Source of the DNA: Pseudomonas sp. K2I15 | Lineage (GTDB): Bacteria; Pseudomonadota; Gammaproteobacteria; Pseudomonadales; Pseudomonadaceae | Assembly (NCBI RefSeq): GCF_002204795.1 | Contig: NZ_NIXO01000002.1 | Span: 62,001 to 126,000 of the forward strand | DNA: 64,000 nt | Direction of reading: 5' to 3' | Shown here: positions 52,378 through 60,664 of the stretch, one piece after another | How the letters are laid out: every line of letters starts with the position of its first letter | Position numbering within the stretch: position 1 is the stretch's first letter | Translations under genes and position numbers: made by a program | The notes under the pieces: model-generated | Databases searched by the model: none | Told to the model about the DNA's origin: nothing | What the model saw: only the letters and a program-made list of their open reading frames with translations

Positions 52378-52454
52378 ACTTCACCATGACGTTAGCGCCG
52401 AATCTACTGAGGCTCGCCACAGCGAGTTTCCCTAGGGAGCAAGCGGGTCGTGCA

Positions 52455-52658
52455 TCATTGGTCTGTACTTTTTGCTGAAGCCACCCGGACGATCAGCTTG
52501 CCGCTGTTGCGACCATCGAAGAGCGGCAAAAAGGCGTCCGGAATATTTTCGAAGCCATCGACGAAGTGTTCGTTGAAGGTACAGTTCGGGCAGCCGATTT
52601 GGTCCGTCGGGCAGGGCCCTTGCGAATGATCTCCGGTTGGCGCTCCTTCTATCGTCAC
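52455..52658 (-). pseudogene. C-terminal remnant of a medium-chain oxidoreductase
   Basis: The frame NEHFVDGFENIPDAFLPLFD, GRNSGKLIVRVA matches the last about 40 residues of NADP-dependent alkenal/curcumin-reductase-type MDR proteins (E.VV.GLENAP.AF..LL.G.N.GKL.VRV). The preceding 27 codons do not fit the family and the Rossmann domain is absent. It lies directly after the LysR stop, so the oxidoreductase that LysR may have controlled has been mostly deleted. Confidence 0.65.
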
Positions 52659-53548
52659 TAGGCCATCGCTGCGATGCGCGCGGCCAGGAATTCAACCACC
52701 GCCCTCACTTTCGGCGACGGCCGTGGTCCTTGCGGAAACACGGCGTGCACGTCCACCGGCGACATCTCATAGTCTTGGAGCAAACGCACCAGCGTTCCAT
52801 TTCGCATCGCTTCGGCAGCGGCAAGATCAGTGCTCAACGCCACACCCAATCCCGCAATCGCCGACGCAATTACACCAGGGCCTGAGTGCGTCTGCACACG
52901 CCCGCGCACCTTGACCGACGTGACTGTGGCTCTTCTCGTGAACTCCCACGTATGTGCCCCGAAACCACCGGGGCCGAAGATGCAATCATGCTCAGCCAAT
53001 TCGGCTGGAGTATGCGCAACGCCGCGTTTGGCAAGGTAAGCGGGGGCGGCCACCACATAGCGCTGGAGTTCATCCAACCTGCACGCCCCCATTGAAGAGT
53101 CGGCAAGCTTGCCCATGCGGATGGCAACATCTGCGCCGTCCGCAATCAGGTCTTGATAGTGGTCTGTGATCGTCAGATTGATACGCAGGCCGGGATGCAG
53201 ATCCATGAGCAATGGTAGATGCGGAATGATACGTAGCGTGCCGTAGAGCACAGGGGCGGCGAGCCGCACCAGACCTTGCAGGGAATCTACGCCGCGTGCG
53301 GCGTGCTCCGCCTCATCGAGATCAGCCAGGATCTGCCGCGCACGATCGAGGAAGGTAGAACCCGCGTCCGTCAGCGTGACCTGCCGCGTCGTGCGCAGGA
53401 ACAGCTTCACGCCCAGCCGTGTCTCAAGCTCGGACACGACCCGCGACACCGATGGTTGCGTAAGTCCCAGCTCCCGGGCTGCGCGCGAAAAACCGCCGCT
53501 CTCTGCTGCTCGAACGAAAACCAGCAACTCCTGAAGTCGATCATTCAT
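52658..53548 (-). CDS. LysR-family regulator (adjacent to glutathione transferase)
   Basis: 296 residues. HTH: LLVFVRAAESGGFSRAAREL, LTQPSVSRVVSELETRLGVK, LFLRTTRQVTLTDAG. Effector-binding domain LVRLAAPVLYGTLRIIPHLP and following. It is divergent from the GST gene (182 bp apart) and probably regulates it. Codon choice and composition look a little different from the neighbours, and an oxidoreductase remnant follows. Confidence 0.9.
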   Translation of the reverse strand: MNDRLQELLVFVRAAESGGFSRAARELGLTQPSVSRVVSELETRLGVKLFLRTTRQVTLTDAGSTFLDRARQILADLDEAEHAARGVDSLQGLVRLAAPVLYGTLRIIPHLPLLMDLHPGLRINLTITDHYQDLIADGADVAIRMGKLADSSMGACRLDELQRYVVAAPAYLAKRGVAHTPAELAEHDCIFGPGGFGAHTWEFTRRATVTSVKVRGRVQTHSGPGVIASAIAGLGVALSTDLAAAEAMRNGTLVRLLQDYEMSPVDVHAVFPQGPRPSPKVRAVVEFLAARIAAMA

Positions 53549-53730
53549 TTGTTTTCCAAATATATGCTGTTAGCTCAGGCAGTCTAGCGCCTATTTTACA
53601 AATATATAAACTCCTAGCCAATGCAACGACCTGGGAAGCCACATGCCCCCGTCAATGTCGTTCTTGTAGGAAAAAATTGAGAATCTGGGGTGGGCCGCCC
53701 ATTCACGGGCCCGAACCGAAAGGAACAGTT

Positions 53731-54402
53731 ATGACAATCAAGATCTATGGTGACGCAGGCTCGGGCAGCTTACGTCGCGTGACCACGGCTGCGAAGATCA
53801 TGGGCATTGAGATCGAACGCATCGATGTTGACCTTTTCAAGGGCGAGAGCCAGACCGACGAGTTCAAATCGCGCCTCAACCCCCATGGCCTGACGCCGGT
53901 TATGGAAGATGGAGACACCATCCTCTGGGAATCTTCTGCGATCAATCTGTACCTCGCTAACAAGGTGAATTCGCCCCTGGTCGGAACTACGCAGGAGGAG
54001 CGCCTCCAGGTCCTTCAGTGGATGTTCTGGTCGGGCGAGCATTGGCGCACCTACACCACCACCCTCTTCAATGAACGCGTGGCAAAGACGGTCATGGGGG
54101 TACCGAAGGACGAGTCGCTCATCACGTTCGCTGAGGGCAATATCCGCGCCGGAGCAAAGGTACTTGATAAGCATCTTGAAGGCCGTAAGTTCATGGTTGG
54201 CGATGCGTTGACCTTGGCCGATATCGATATTGCTGCGCCCTTCTCCCAGGCCGATCGTTCAAAGTTGCCGTTTAAGGAACATTCAAACCTGATCGCTTGG
54301 CACGACAACCTTCTGCAGTCGTTCCCCGCGTGGGCGCAGACGAAGGCGGAGGTTGACAACCGTATGGAAAGCTTCCTGGCAAGCGTCGGCGTAAAACTTT
54401 AA
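53731..54402 (+). CDS. Glutathione S-transferase
   Basis: 223 residues. The N-terminal thioredoxin-like domain begins TIKIYGDAGSGSLRRVTTAA with a probable catalytic Ser, and has the cis-Pro block LNPHGLTPVMEDGDTILWES that binds glutathione. The C-terminal helical domain includes FMVGDALTLADIDIAAPFSQ, the conserved N-capping box. AAAGGA lies 6 nt before ATG 53731. It conjugates glutathione to electrophiles or acts as a peroxidase. It is divergent from the LysR gene at 53548. Confidence 0.92.
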   Translation: MTIKIYGDAGSGSLRRVTTAAKIMGIEIERIDVDLFKGESQTDEFKSRLNPHGLTPVMEDGDTILWESSAINLYLANKVNSPLVGTTQEERLQVLQWMFWSGEHWRTYTTTLFNERVAKTVMGVPKDESLITFAEGNIRAGAKVLDKHLEGRKFMVGDALTLADIDIAAPFSQADRSKLPFKEHSNLIAWHDNLLQSFPAWAQTKAEVDNRMESFLASVGVKL

Positions 54403-54534
54403 TTGGCAAGCGGTTCCCGGCTAGCGGTCGCATGAAAATGGTGCGCGCGGGTCGGGATTATCCTTATGTTTCCTGTCCTGGCACGCCAAGAGTGGACATT
54501 TTTTATTAGCGCCACTTTCTTGCACGACAGTGCC

Positions 54535-54561
54535 TAAAGCTCGCCCTTTCCAAGCCGATAG
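54535..54561 (+). promoter_or_regulatory. FliA (sigma-28) promoter of the chemoreceptor gene
   Basis: TAAA, exactly 15 nt, then GCCGATAG: only the last base differs from the consensus TAAA-N15-GCCGATAA. It lies 58 bp before the chemoreceptor start, as expected for a motility-class gene. Confidence 0.85.
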
Positions 54562-54619
54562 CCCTTCGAAGCTCTAAAAAAGCCGCGTCGCACAATAAAC
54601 GCTTCGTAAGGACGACCCC

Positions 54620-56614
54620 ATGCCCTCATTACGCTCTATCCAAGCCCGTTACACCCTGTTTCTGGTGCTGTTCGTCCTGTTGTTATTCATATTGACGGTC
54701 GTGGGCATCGGACAGTTGGTGGCGCCCACGCTGCGCCATACCGAAGAACAGGTGGTGCTCAATCGCATTGCCGAAGTGGCCGAGCAGATCCAGGGCGAAC
54801 TGAACAAGGTTCAGGCCCAGCAACGCAGCATCACCCAAACCATCCCCCTGCTGGACAGCGACGCCATCGACAAGGTGCTGCCAGGCCTGGTGGACCAGTA
54901 CGGCGAATTGAAAGTGTTCGGTGGCGGCATCTGGCCCCTGCCCAACCAGCGCACACCGGGGCGCAACAAGCACAGCACCTTCTGGCACCGCGACGCCTCG
55001 GGCAAGCTGGCGGTCAATACCTTCTGGAACAGCGACGCGGCCCCCAACTATTACGACCAGAGCTGGTACAAGGGCGGCCTCGCCTCGCCGCGCGGCCAGT
55101 GCGCCTGGGCAGCGGCCTACAAGGATGATGCCAGCCAGGAGCCTCGCACCAATTGCGCCATGGCGATCCAGCGTGACGGCGCGGCGTATGGCGTGGCCAC
55201 CATCGACGTGACCCTGGGTTTCTTCAATGACCTGGTGGCCAGCAAGGAAAAAGACCTCGGCGGGCAAATGCTGATCGTCGAAGCTGACGGCAAGATCATC
55301 AGCAACAGCACGCGCATCAGCGGCCCGGTAGTGTTGAAGAACATCAGCGAACTGGCCGGCACTTCCGCGTTTGCTGCTCAGGTCAGCGCCGGCCTGGCCC
55401 ATCGTGACCAAACCCTGCAGCGCAGTGAGTTCGACAACCAGGGCGTGGCCAGCACCTTCTTCATGCGCCCGATCCAGGGCACACCGTGGTTCCTCGCCAC
55501 CGCGCTGCCGACCTCGCTGATCACTGCCCAGCGTGATGACGTGCTGGGCACCCTGGCGATGCTGCAAATCCCGATGATTCTGCTGTTGGTGCTGTTGCAG
55601 GTGTATGCCATCCGCCAGTTGATAAAACGCATGACCGCGCTGAAGACCAATATCGACGCGCTGTCCAACGGCGATGCCGACCTGACCCGGCGCATCACCA
55701 TCCGCGCCGAGGATGAACTGGGCGCGATTGGTCATTCGGTGAACCGCTTTATCGTCTACCTGCAAAACATGATCGGTGAAGTCACCCTGGCCACCGGCGC
55801 CATGTCGTCGAGCCTGGCGCAGTTGCAGCAAACGTCGGCCCAGACCAACCAGATCCTGGTGCGCCATGCCTCGGAAACCGACCAGACCGTCACCGCCATC
55901 ACCGAAATGAGCTCCACCGCCGACACCGTGGCCGAGAACGCCGCCGAAACCGCCGCGTTCACCCAGCGCGCCAACGAGCACGCCGACCGTTCGCGGGTGG
56001 TGGTCGGGGAAGCTTCGCGCAGCGTCAGCGCGTTGATCGGTGAAGTCTCCAGCGCCACCCACACCGTGGAAAACATGCGCCAGGACGCCGCGCGCATCAC
56101 CGAAACCCTCGGTGTGATCGGCGCCATCGCCGGCCAGACCAACCTGCTGGCACTCAATGCGGCCATCGAAGCCGCCCGGGCCGGCGAACAAGGCCGGGGG
56201 TTTGCGGTGGTCGCCGACGAAGTCCGCGCCCTCGCCGCCCGTACCCAGGCCAGCACCTCGCAGATCAACGAGATGCTCGCGCGCCTGACCACCGGCGTGA
56301 GTTCCTCGGTGACCGCCATGGAAGCCACCCAGGCCAGTTGCCAGTCCGCAGCTGATGCCACAGCGCGGGTTAACACCGGGCTGGACGAAATGGCCGGCTC
56401 CGTCAGCCATATCAATAACCTCAGCACCCAGATCGCCACCGCCGCCGAACAGCAAAGCGCGGTGACCGAGGAAATCAACCGCAGCATGGTGCACATCCGC
56501 CACATGGTTGAGGAATTGGTGCAAAGCGGGCATGCCACGGAACACAACACCCAGAGCCTGCTGGATGCGAATGGCCGGGTAATTGCATTGATGGGGCGCT
56601 TCAAGGTGCGTTGA
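54620..56614 (+). CDS. Methyl-accepting chemotaxis protein with periplasmic Cache-type sensor
   Basis: 664-residue inner-membrane receptor. TM1 spans about residues 12-33 ([20 protein letters not shown]), the periplasmic part to about 305 has dCache features ([45 protein letters not shown]), TM2 lies about 310-333, HAMP ([20 protein letters not shown]) and the signalling tip [20 protein letters not shown] plus [20 protein letters not shown]. No C-terminal NWETF pentapeptide is seen, so it relies on other receptors for CheR/CheB adaptation. Ligand unknown; amino acids or organic acids are usual for this sensor class. Confidence 0.95.
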   Translation: MPSLRSIQARYTLFLVLFVLLLFILTVVGIGQLVAPTLRHTEEQVVLNRIAEVAEQIQGELNKVQAQQRSITQTIPLLDSDAIDKVLPGLVDQYGELKVFGGGIWPLPNQRTPGRNKHSTFWHRDASGKLAVNTFWNSDAAPNYYDQSWYKGGLASPRGQCAWAAAYKDDASQEPRTNCAMAIQRDGAAYGVATIDVTLGFFNDLVASKEKDLGGQMLIVEADGKIISNSTRISGPVVLKNISELAGTSAFAAQVSAGLAHRDQTLQRSEFDNQGVASTFFMRPIQGTPWFLATALPTSLITAQRDDVLGTLAMLQIPMILLLVLLQVYAIRQLIKRMTALKTNIDALSNGDADLTRRITIRAEDELGAIGHSVNRFIVYLQNMIGEVTLATGAMSSSLAQLQQTSAQTNQILVRHASETDQTVTAITEMSSTADTVAENAAETAAFTQRANEHADRSRVVVGEASRSVSALIGEVSSATHTVENMRQDAARITETLGVIGAIAGQTNLLALNAAIEAARAGEQGRGFAVVADEVRALAARTQASTSQINEMLARLTTGVSSSVTAMEATQASCQSAADATARVNTGLDEMAGSVSHINNLSTQIATAAEQQSAVTEEINRSMVHIRHMVEELVQSGHATEHNTQSLLDANGRVIALMGRFKVR

Positions 56615-56629
56615 AAAAATAGCCTGAAA

Positions 56630-56652
56630 GCTCCCGTGCAATGCGCGGGAGC
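56630..56652. terminator. Hairpin after the chemoreceptor gene
   Basis: GCTCCCGTGC-AAT-GCGCGGGAGC forms a 10-bp stem (one T-G pair) 15 bp after the stop. No plus-strand T-run follows, so it may terminate weakly or stabilise the mRNA end. Confidence 0.5.
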
Positions 56653-56696
56653 CAGACTATTCTGACAGCTCGCACTCGCCACACAGGAGGTGTGTC

Positions 56697-57152
56697 ATGC
56701 ACGCTGTTGAGCACCCGCTCCGTCTGGAGCGGATCAGTCAGGAACGCTATATCCAGGCCCCAATCGACGCCGTTTACGATTACGTCACCCAGCCGGATCG
56801 CTGGCATGAATGGCATCCGACGTCCCTGGGCGCCGACACCGGCATCACCGGTTCACTACCCGCCGGCCATCGTTTTACCGAAACCATCGACCTGCTGGGT
56901 GTGCGGGTACCCCTGAGCTATCGCGTGCAGATTGCACTGCGACCGCGGGAGTTCAAGACCGCATTCACTTCGCTGGCGGTCGACGGCTGTATCCACTATC
57001 TGCTGCAAGTAGAGGGCAGTGGCACGCTATTCAAGCGCATCCTGACCTACGAAACCGAGCTGCAACTGACCACCCTGCATGAACGCATGATCACACTGTC
57101 CAACCAGGCCCTTGATCAGCTCAAGCAGCGCCTGGAATCCCCGCCGGCCTGA
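56697..57152 (+). CDS. SRPBCC-family protein (polyketide cyclase/START-like)
   Basis: 151-residue soluble protein. ISQERYIQAPIDAVYDYVTQ, PDRWHEWHPTSLGA is the start of the helix-grip fold, with the ending LTTLHERMITLSNQALDQLK. Such proteins bind hydrophobic ligands in a cavity. AGGAGG lies 5 nt before the ATG. It stands alone between the chemoreceptor and the DUF411 gene. The ligand cannot be inferred. Confidence 0.82.
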   Translation: MHAVEHPLRLERISQERYIQAPIDAVYDYVTQPDRWHEWHPTSLGADTGITGSLPAGHRFTETIDLLGVRVPLSYRVQIALRPREFKTAFTSLAVDGCIHYLLQVEGSGTLFKRILTYETELQLTTLHERMITLSNQALDQLKQRLESPPA

Positions 57153-57306
57153 CAAAACCGTCATCTCCCCCTCAGTTTCCCGACCGCGCCAGGCCGTTAT
57201 TCGGGTGCTGTCGGTTTTTCGTAAAACTTCGTAACACTCTCGGAAAACCCTGTTGTAAAAAGCAGGGAGAATGCCCGGCTGTTGCCCTTTATCTGACGAG
57301 ATGACG

Positions 57307-57753
57307 ATGAAAACCACCCTGCGACTGGCCGCGCTGTCGGCCCTGCTCATGAGCCCTTTGGCCCAGGCGGCCGAACTGATCCCGATTGATGTGCACCGCG
57401 ATGCTAACTGCGGTTGCTGCAAAAAGTGGATAGCCCACCTGGAAAGCAACGGGTTCAAGGTCAACGACCATGTTGAAACCAACATGAGTGAGGTCAAGCA
57501 ACGCCTGGGCGTGGCGCCACGCCTGGCGTCGTGCCATACCGGGGTGATCGACGGCAAGTTCGTCGAGGGCCATGTGCCAGCTGATCAGGTATTGGCCCTG
57601 CGCAAGCGTGACGATTTGCTGGGCGTTGCGGCACCGGGTATGCCCATGGGCTCGCCGGGCATGGAGATGGACGGTAGCCGTGATACGTATCAGGTGATCG
57701 GCCTGACCCGTGAAGGCAAAGACGTGGTAGTAGCCGACTACCCGGCACGCTGA
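57307..57753 (+). CDS. DUF411 metal-binding periplasmic protein
   Basis: 148-residue exported protein; signal peptide TTLRLAALSALLMSPLAQA. The DUF411 block is VHRDANCGCCKKWIAHLESN with the CGCC cysteines, then LASCHTGVIDGKFVEGHVPA and a Met-rich GMPMGSPGMEMDG segment that could bind copper. The start is ATG 57307 with GACGAG upstream. Homologues occur next to copper resistance genes, but none is seen here. It is followed after 3 bp by a membrane protein gene. Confidence 0.85.
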   Translation: MKTTLRLAALSALLMSPLAQAAELIPIDVHRDANCGCCKKWIAHLESNGFKVNDHVETNMSEVKQRLGVAPRLASCHTGVIDGKFVEGHVPADQVLALRKRDDLLGVAAPGMPMGSPGMEMDGSRDTYQVIGLTREGKDVVVADYPAR

Positions 57754-57756
57754 TAG

Positions 57757-58188
57757 ATGCTCGCCGGTTACCTGGGGCTGTTTTTCGCTGCTTTCGGCGC
57801 CGCCACGTTGTTGCCAATGCAGTCGGAGGCGGTGCTGGTGGGGTTGTTGATCAGCGGGCATTACAGCCTGTGGGGGCTGCTCGCGGTTGCAACGGTTGGC
57901 AACGTTTTGGGCTCGGTAGTGAATTGGCTGCTGGGGCGCTCGGTTGAGCGCTTCAAGGCGCGGCGCTGGTTTCCCGTAAGCCCAAAGCACCTGGAAAAGG
58001 CCCGCACCCACTATCAACGCTGGGGGCATTGGTCGTTGCTGCTCAGTTGGGTGCCGATCATTGGTGATCCACTGACGTTGGTGGCCGGGGTGATGCGCGA
58101 GCCGTTCTGGCGTTTCCTGCTGCTGGTGACCCTGGCCAAAGGTGCGCGCTACGGGGTATTGGCCATGCTCACCCTGCACTGGATTTAA
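57757..58188 (+). CDS. DedA/YqaA-family membrane protein
   Basis: 143-residue membrane protein of the short YqaA branch of the SNARE-associated/DedA superfamily. The start YLGLFFAAFGAATLLPMQSE and the blocks VGNVLGSVVNWLLGR and LLLSWVPIIGDPLTLVAGVM are the family signatures. It begins 3 bp after DUF411 and is probably cotranscribed. DedA proteins affect membrane lipid distribution and envelope stress resistance. Confidence 0.88.
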   Translation: MLAGYLGLFFAAFGAATLLPMQSEAVLVGLLISGHYSLWGLLAVATVGNVLGSVVNWLLGRSVERFKARRWFPVSPKHLEKARTHYQRWGHWSLLLSWVPIIGDPLTLVAGVMREPFWRFLLLVTLAKGARYGVLAMLTLHWI

Positions 58189-58244
58189 TCTCCCGTTAAT
58201 CCCCCCGCCACAGCATCCGGGCACTGTTTCCGGAGCCTATCCCA

Positions 58245-59258
58245 ATGTCCAAAATCCGCTCATTCTGCGTCGCGAGCCTGCTGCTCGGCAGCGCCCTTCC
58301 CGCCTTCGCCGCCACAGAAGGCCCGACCTACGGCCCCGAACTGCAAGGCTTCAAATACCCTTACCCGGTGGAACACTTCACCTTCCAGTCCCAAGGCAAA
58401 TCCCTGCAAATGGGCTACATGGACGTGCCGGCCAAGGGCAAGGCCAATGGCCGCAGCATCGTGCTGATGCACGGCAAGAATTTCTGCGGCGCCACCTGGG
58501 ATGACTCGATCAAGGCCCTGAGCGACGCCGGTTACCGGGTGATCGCCCCCGATCAGGTCGGTTTCTGCACCTCCAGCAAGCCGGACAATTACCAGTACAG
58601 CTTCCAGCAATTGGCGATCAACACTCACCAACTGCTGGAAAAGCTCGGCATTCAAAAGGCCACGCTCCTCGGCCATTCCACCGGCGGTATGCTAGCCACG
58701 CGCTACGCGCTGCTGTACCCCGAGCAAACCGAGCAGCTTGCTCTTGTGAACCCTATCGGCCTGGAAGACTGGAAGGCCATTGGCGTGCCCTATCGCAGCG
58801 TTGACCAATGGTACGAGCGCGAGCTGAAACTGACCGCCGACGGCATCCGCAACTACGAACGCGACACCTACTACGCCGGGCACTGGAAGCCTGAATACGA
58901 GCGCTGGGTGCAGATGCTCGCCGGCATGAACAAGGGCCCAGGCCACACCCAGGTGGCATGGAACTCGGCGCTGATTTACGACATGATCTTCACCCAGCCG
59001 GTGTACTACGAGTTCAAGGACCTGCAGATGCCCACCCTGCTGCTGATCGGCACCGCCGACAACACCGCCATTGGCAAAGACATCGCGCCACCGGCGGTCA
59101 AGGCGAAGATCGGCAACTACGCCATGTTGGGCAAGCAAGTGGCCAAGCTGATTCCCCACGCAACCCTGGTGGAGTTCCCAGGCCTGGGCCATGCACCGCA
59201 AATGGAAGAACCGGCACAGTTTCACAAGGCGCTGTTGCAAGGGCTGAACGCCCTTTAA
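58245..59258 (+). CDS. Secreted alpha/beta hydrolase
   Basis: 337 residues. Signal peptide ends SALPAFA-ATEGP. The hydrolase core shows the oxyanion block VLMHGKNFCGATWDDSIKAL, nucleophile GHSTGGML (Ser about residue 147), acid Asp in LLIGTADNTAIGKD and catalytic His in FPGLGHAPQMEEP. It is a periplasmic or secreted esterase-like enzyme; the substrate is unknown. It is 56 bp downstream of the YqaA gene and 25 bp upstream of the hydroxyacid dehydrogenase. Confidence 0.88.
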   Translation: MSKIRSFCVASLLLGSALPAFAATEGPTYGPELQGFKYPYPVEHFTFQSQGKSLQMGYMDVPAKGKANGRSIVLMHGKNFCGATWDDSIKALSDAGYRVIAPDQVGFCTSSKPDNYQYSFQQLAINTHQLLEKLGIQKATLLGHSTGGMLATRYALLYPEQTEQLALVNPIGLEDWKAIGVPYRSVDQWYERELKLTADGIRNYERDTYYAGHWKPEYERWVQMLAGMNKGPGHTQVAWNSALIYDMIFTQPVYYEFKDLQMPTLLLIGTADNTAIGKDIAPPAVKAKIGNYAMLGKQVAKLIPHATLVEFPGLGHAPQMEEPAQFHKALLQGLNAL

Positions 59259-59283
59259 TCCAACCTTTTCGAGGCATGCGTGA

Positions 59284-60237
59284 ATGTCGGTACAGATCGC
59301 AGTGATTGATGATTGGCAGAATGTGGCCAGTGGCGTGGTGGACTGGTCAGTCCTGGCGTCGGTCGGCCAGGTGCATTTCCTCCACGACTACCCGGCGGAC
59401 ACCGCCACGTTGATCGAACGTTTGCAGGGCTTCGAGGTGATCTGCGTGATGCGCGAGCGCACCACTTTCGACCAGGCGCTGCTGCAAGGCTTGCCCAAGC
59501 TCAAGCTGCTGGTGACCGGCGGCATGCGCAATGCCGCCATCGACATTCCTGCGGCCAAGGCCTTGGGTATCCAGGTGTGCGGCACCGACAGTTACAAGCA
59601 CGCCGCCCCGGAACTGACCTGGGCGCTGATCATGGCGTCCACCCGCAACCTGCTGGCCGAAGCAAACTCCCTGCGCGATGGCGGTTGGCAAGTCGGCCTG
59701 GGCGGCGATCTTTACGGCAAGACACTGGGGGTTCTCGGGCTGGGCAGCATTGGCCAGAAGATCGCCAGGTATGGCCAAGTATTCGGCATGCGCGTGATTG
59801 CCTGGAGTGAGAACCTCACGCCGGAACGCGCCGCTGAAGCAGGCGTAACGTGGGTCAGCAAGCGCGAGTTGTTTGAGCAGGCGGATGTGTTGTCGATTCA
59901 CCTGGTACTCAGTGACCGCAGCCGCGGGCTGGTGGACGCCGAGGCGCTGGGCTGGATGAAGCCTACGGCGCAGTTGGTGAACACGGCGCGCGGGCCGATT
60001 GTCGATGAAGCGGCCTTGGTTGATGCCTTGGCCAATGGCCGGCTGGCAGGCGCGGCACTCGATGTATACGCCCAGGAGCCGCTGCCTGCCGGGCATCCGT
60101 TCCGCCAGTTGCCCAATGTATTGGCCACGCCACACGTCGGGTATGTCAGCGAGCAGAACTACCGCCAGTTCTACGAACAGATGATCGAAGACATTCAAGC
60201 GTGGGCCAAAGGAGTGCCCGTTCGCCCACTGTCTTGA
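59284..60237 (+). CDS. D-2-hydroxyacid dehydrogenase
   Basis: 317-residue NAD(P)-dependent enzyme. Rossmann motif TLGVLGLGSIGQKIARYGQV, then catalytic Arg in QLVNTARGPIVDEAALVDAL, Glu in DVYAQEPLPAGHPF, His in NVLATPHVGYVSEQNYRQF. It reduces a 2-oxoacid such as glyoxylate, hydroxypyruvate or phenylpyruvate. The start has GAGG 9 nt upstream. It is followed by a 427-bp gap that holds a REP-like element and the glgA leader. Confidence 0.9.
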   Translation: MSVQIAVIDDWQNVASGVVDWSVLASVGQVHFLHDYPADTATLIERLQGFEVICVMRERTTFDQALLQGLPKLKLLVTGGMRNAAIDIPAAKALGIQVCGTDSYKHAAPELTWALIMASTRNLLAEANSLRDGGWQVGLGGDLYGKTLGVLGLGSIGQKIARYGQVFGMRVIAWSENLTPERAAEAGVTWVSKRELFEQADVLSIHLVLSDRSRGLVDAEALGWMKPTAQLVNTARGPIVDEAALVDALANGRLAGAALDVYAQEPLPAGHPFRQLPNVLATPHVGYVSEQNYRQFYEQMIEDIQAWAKGVPVRPLS

Positions 60238-60264
60238 TGGCTGACCGCACCAATTAAGAGCGCG

Positions 60265-60320
60265 TGTGCTGTTGTGGTGAGGGGGGTTGCCCTCCTCATC
60301 ACAGCAAGCTCCCTCCCCAT
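60265..60320. repeat. REP-like inverted repeat
   Basis: TGTGGTGAGG (60273-60282) and CCTCATCACA (60294-60303) form an imperfect hairpin flanked by AGCAAGCTCCCTCCCC. The GGGAGCTTGCT element is typical of P. fluorescens REP sequences. Confidence 0.65.
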
Positions 60321-60554
60321 TGGGAACAGCACTTCCCACATGAAAAAATTTTTGTCCTACAAAAACACCTCACAGACCCCACAGGCTCTGGGATCTGTCC
60401 TAGACTGATGACCGATGGGTCCGATTCAAAACAAAAACCCCGCAAAAAATCGAAACTTTCCAACTCTGCCGTAGGTCAGGTTTAAGGTAAGGCGAGCGCT
60501 GACGGTTCACACCGAACGCCCGTCCATCCACTCTATTTAAGACTCCAGCACAAC

Positions 60555-60570
60555 TGGCATAAGCCTTGCC
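60555..60570 (+). promoter_or_regulatory. Sigma-54-like motif overlapping a palindrome upstream of glgA
   Basis: TGGCATAAGCCTTGCC has GG-N10-GC spacing and 5 of 6 matches to TGGCAC, 95 bp before the glgA start. The same bases form the inverted repeat ACTGGCA-N7-TGCCAGT (60553-60573), so it could instead be an operator or a hairpin. No other feature is apparent in the rest of 60321-60664. Confidence 0.45.
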
Positions 60571-60664
60571 AGTCTGTGTAGCGCTTGTGCGCCTGGCCGC
60601 AGGATGCGGTCAACCTTCGCTGAAGGCCATATGCCATCAGCCGACCAAAACATGGGAGAGAGCT

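Noticed and set aside
54683..56641. 652-codon open frame on the minus strand across the chemoreceptor gene
   Set aside because: It is antisense to a complete, motif-rich chemoreceptor and its product is low-complexity Gly/His/Ala without family features; high GC makes such frames common.
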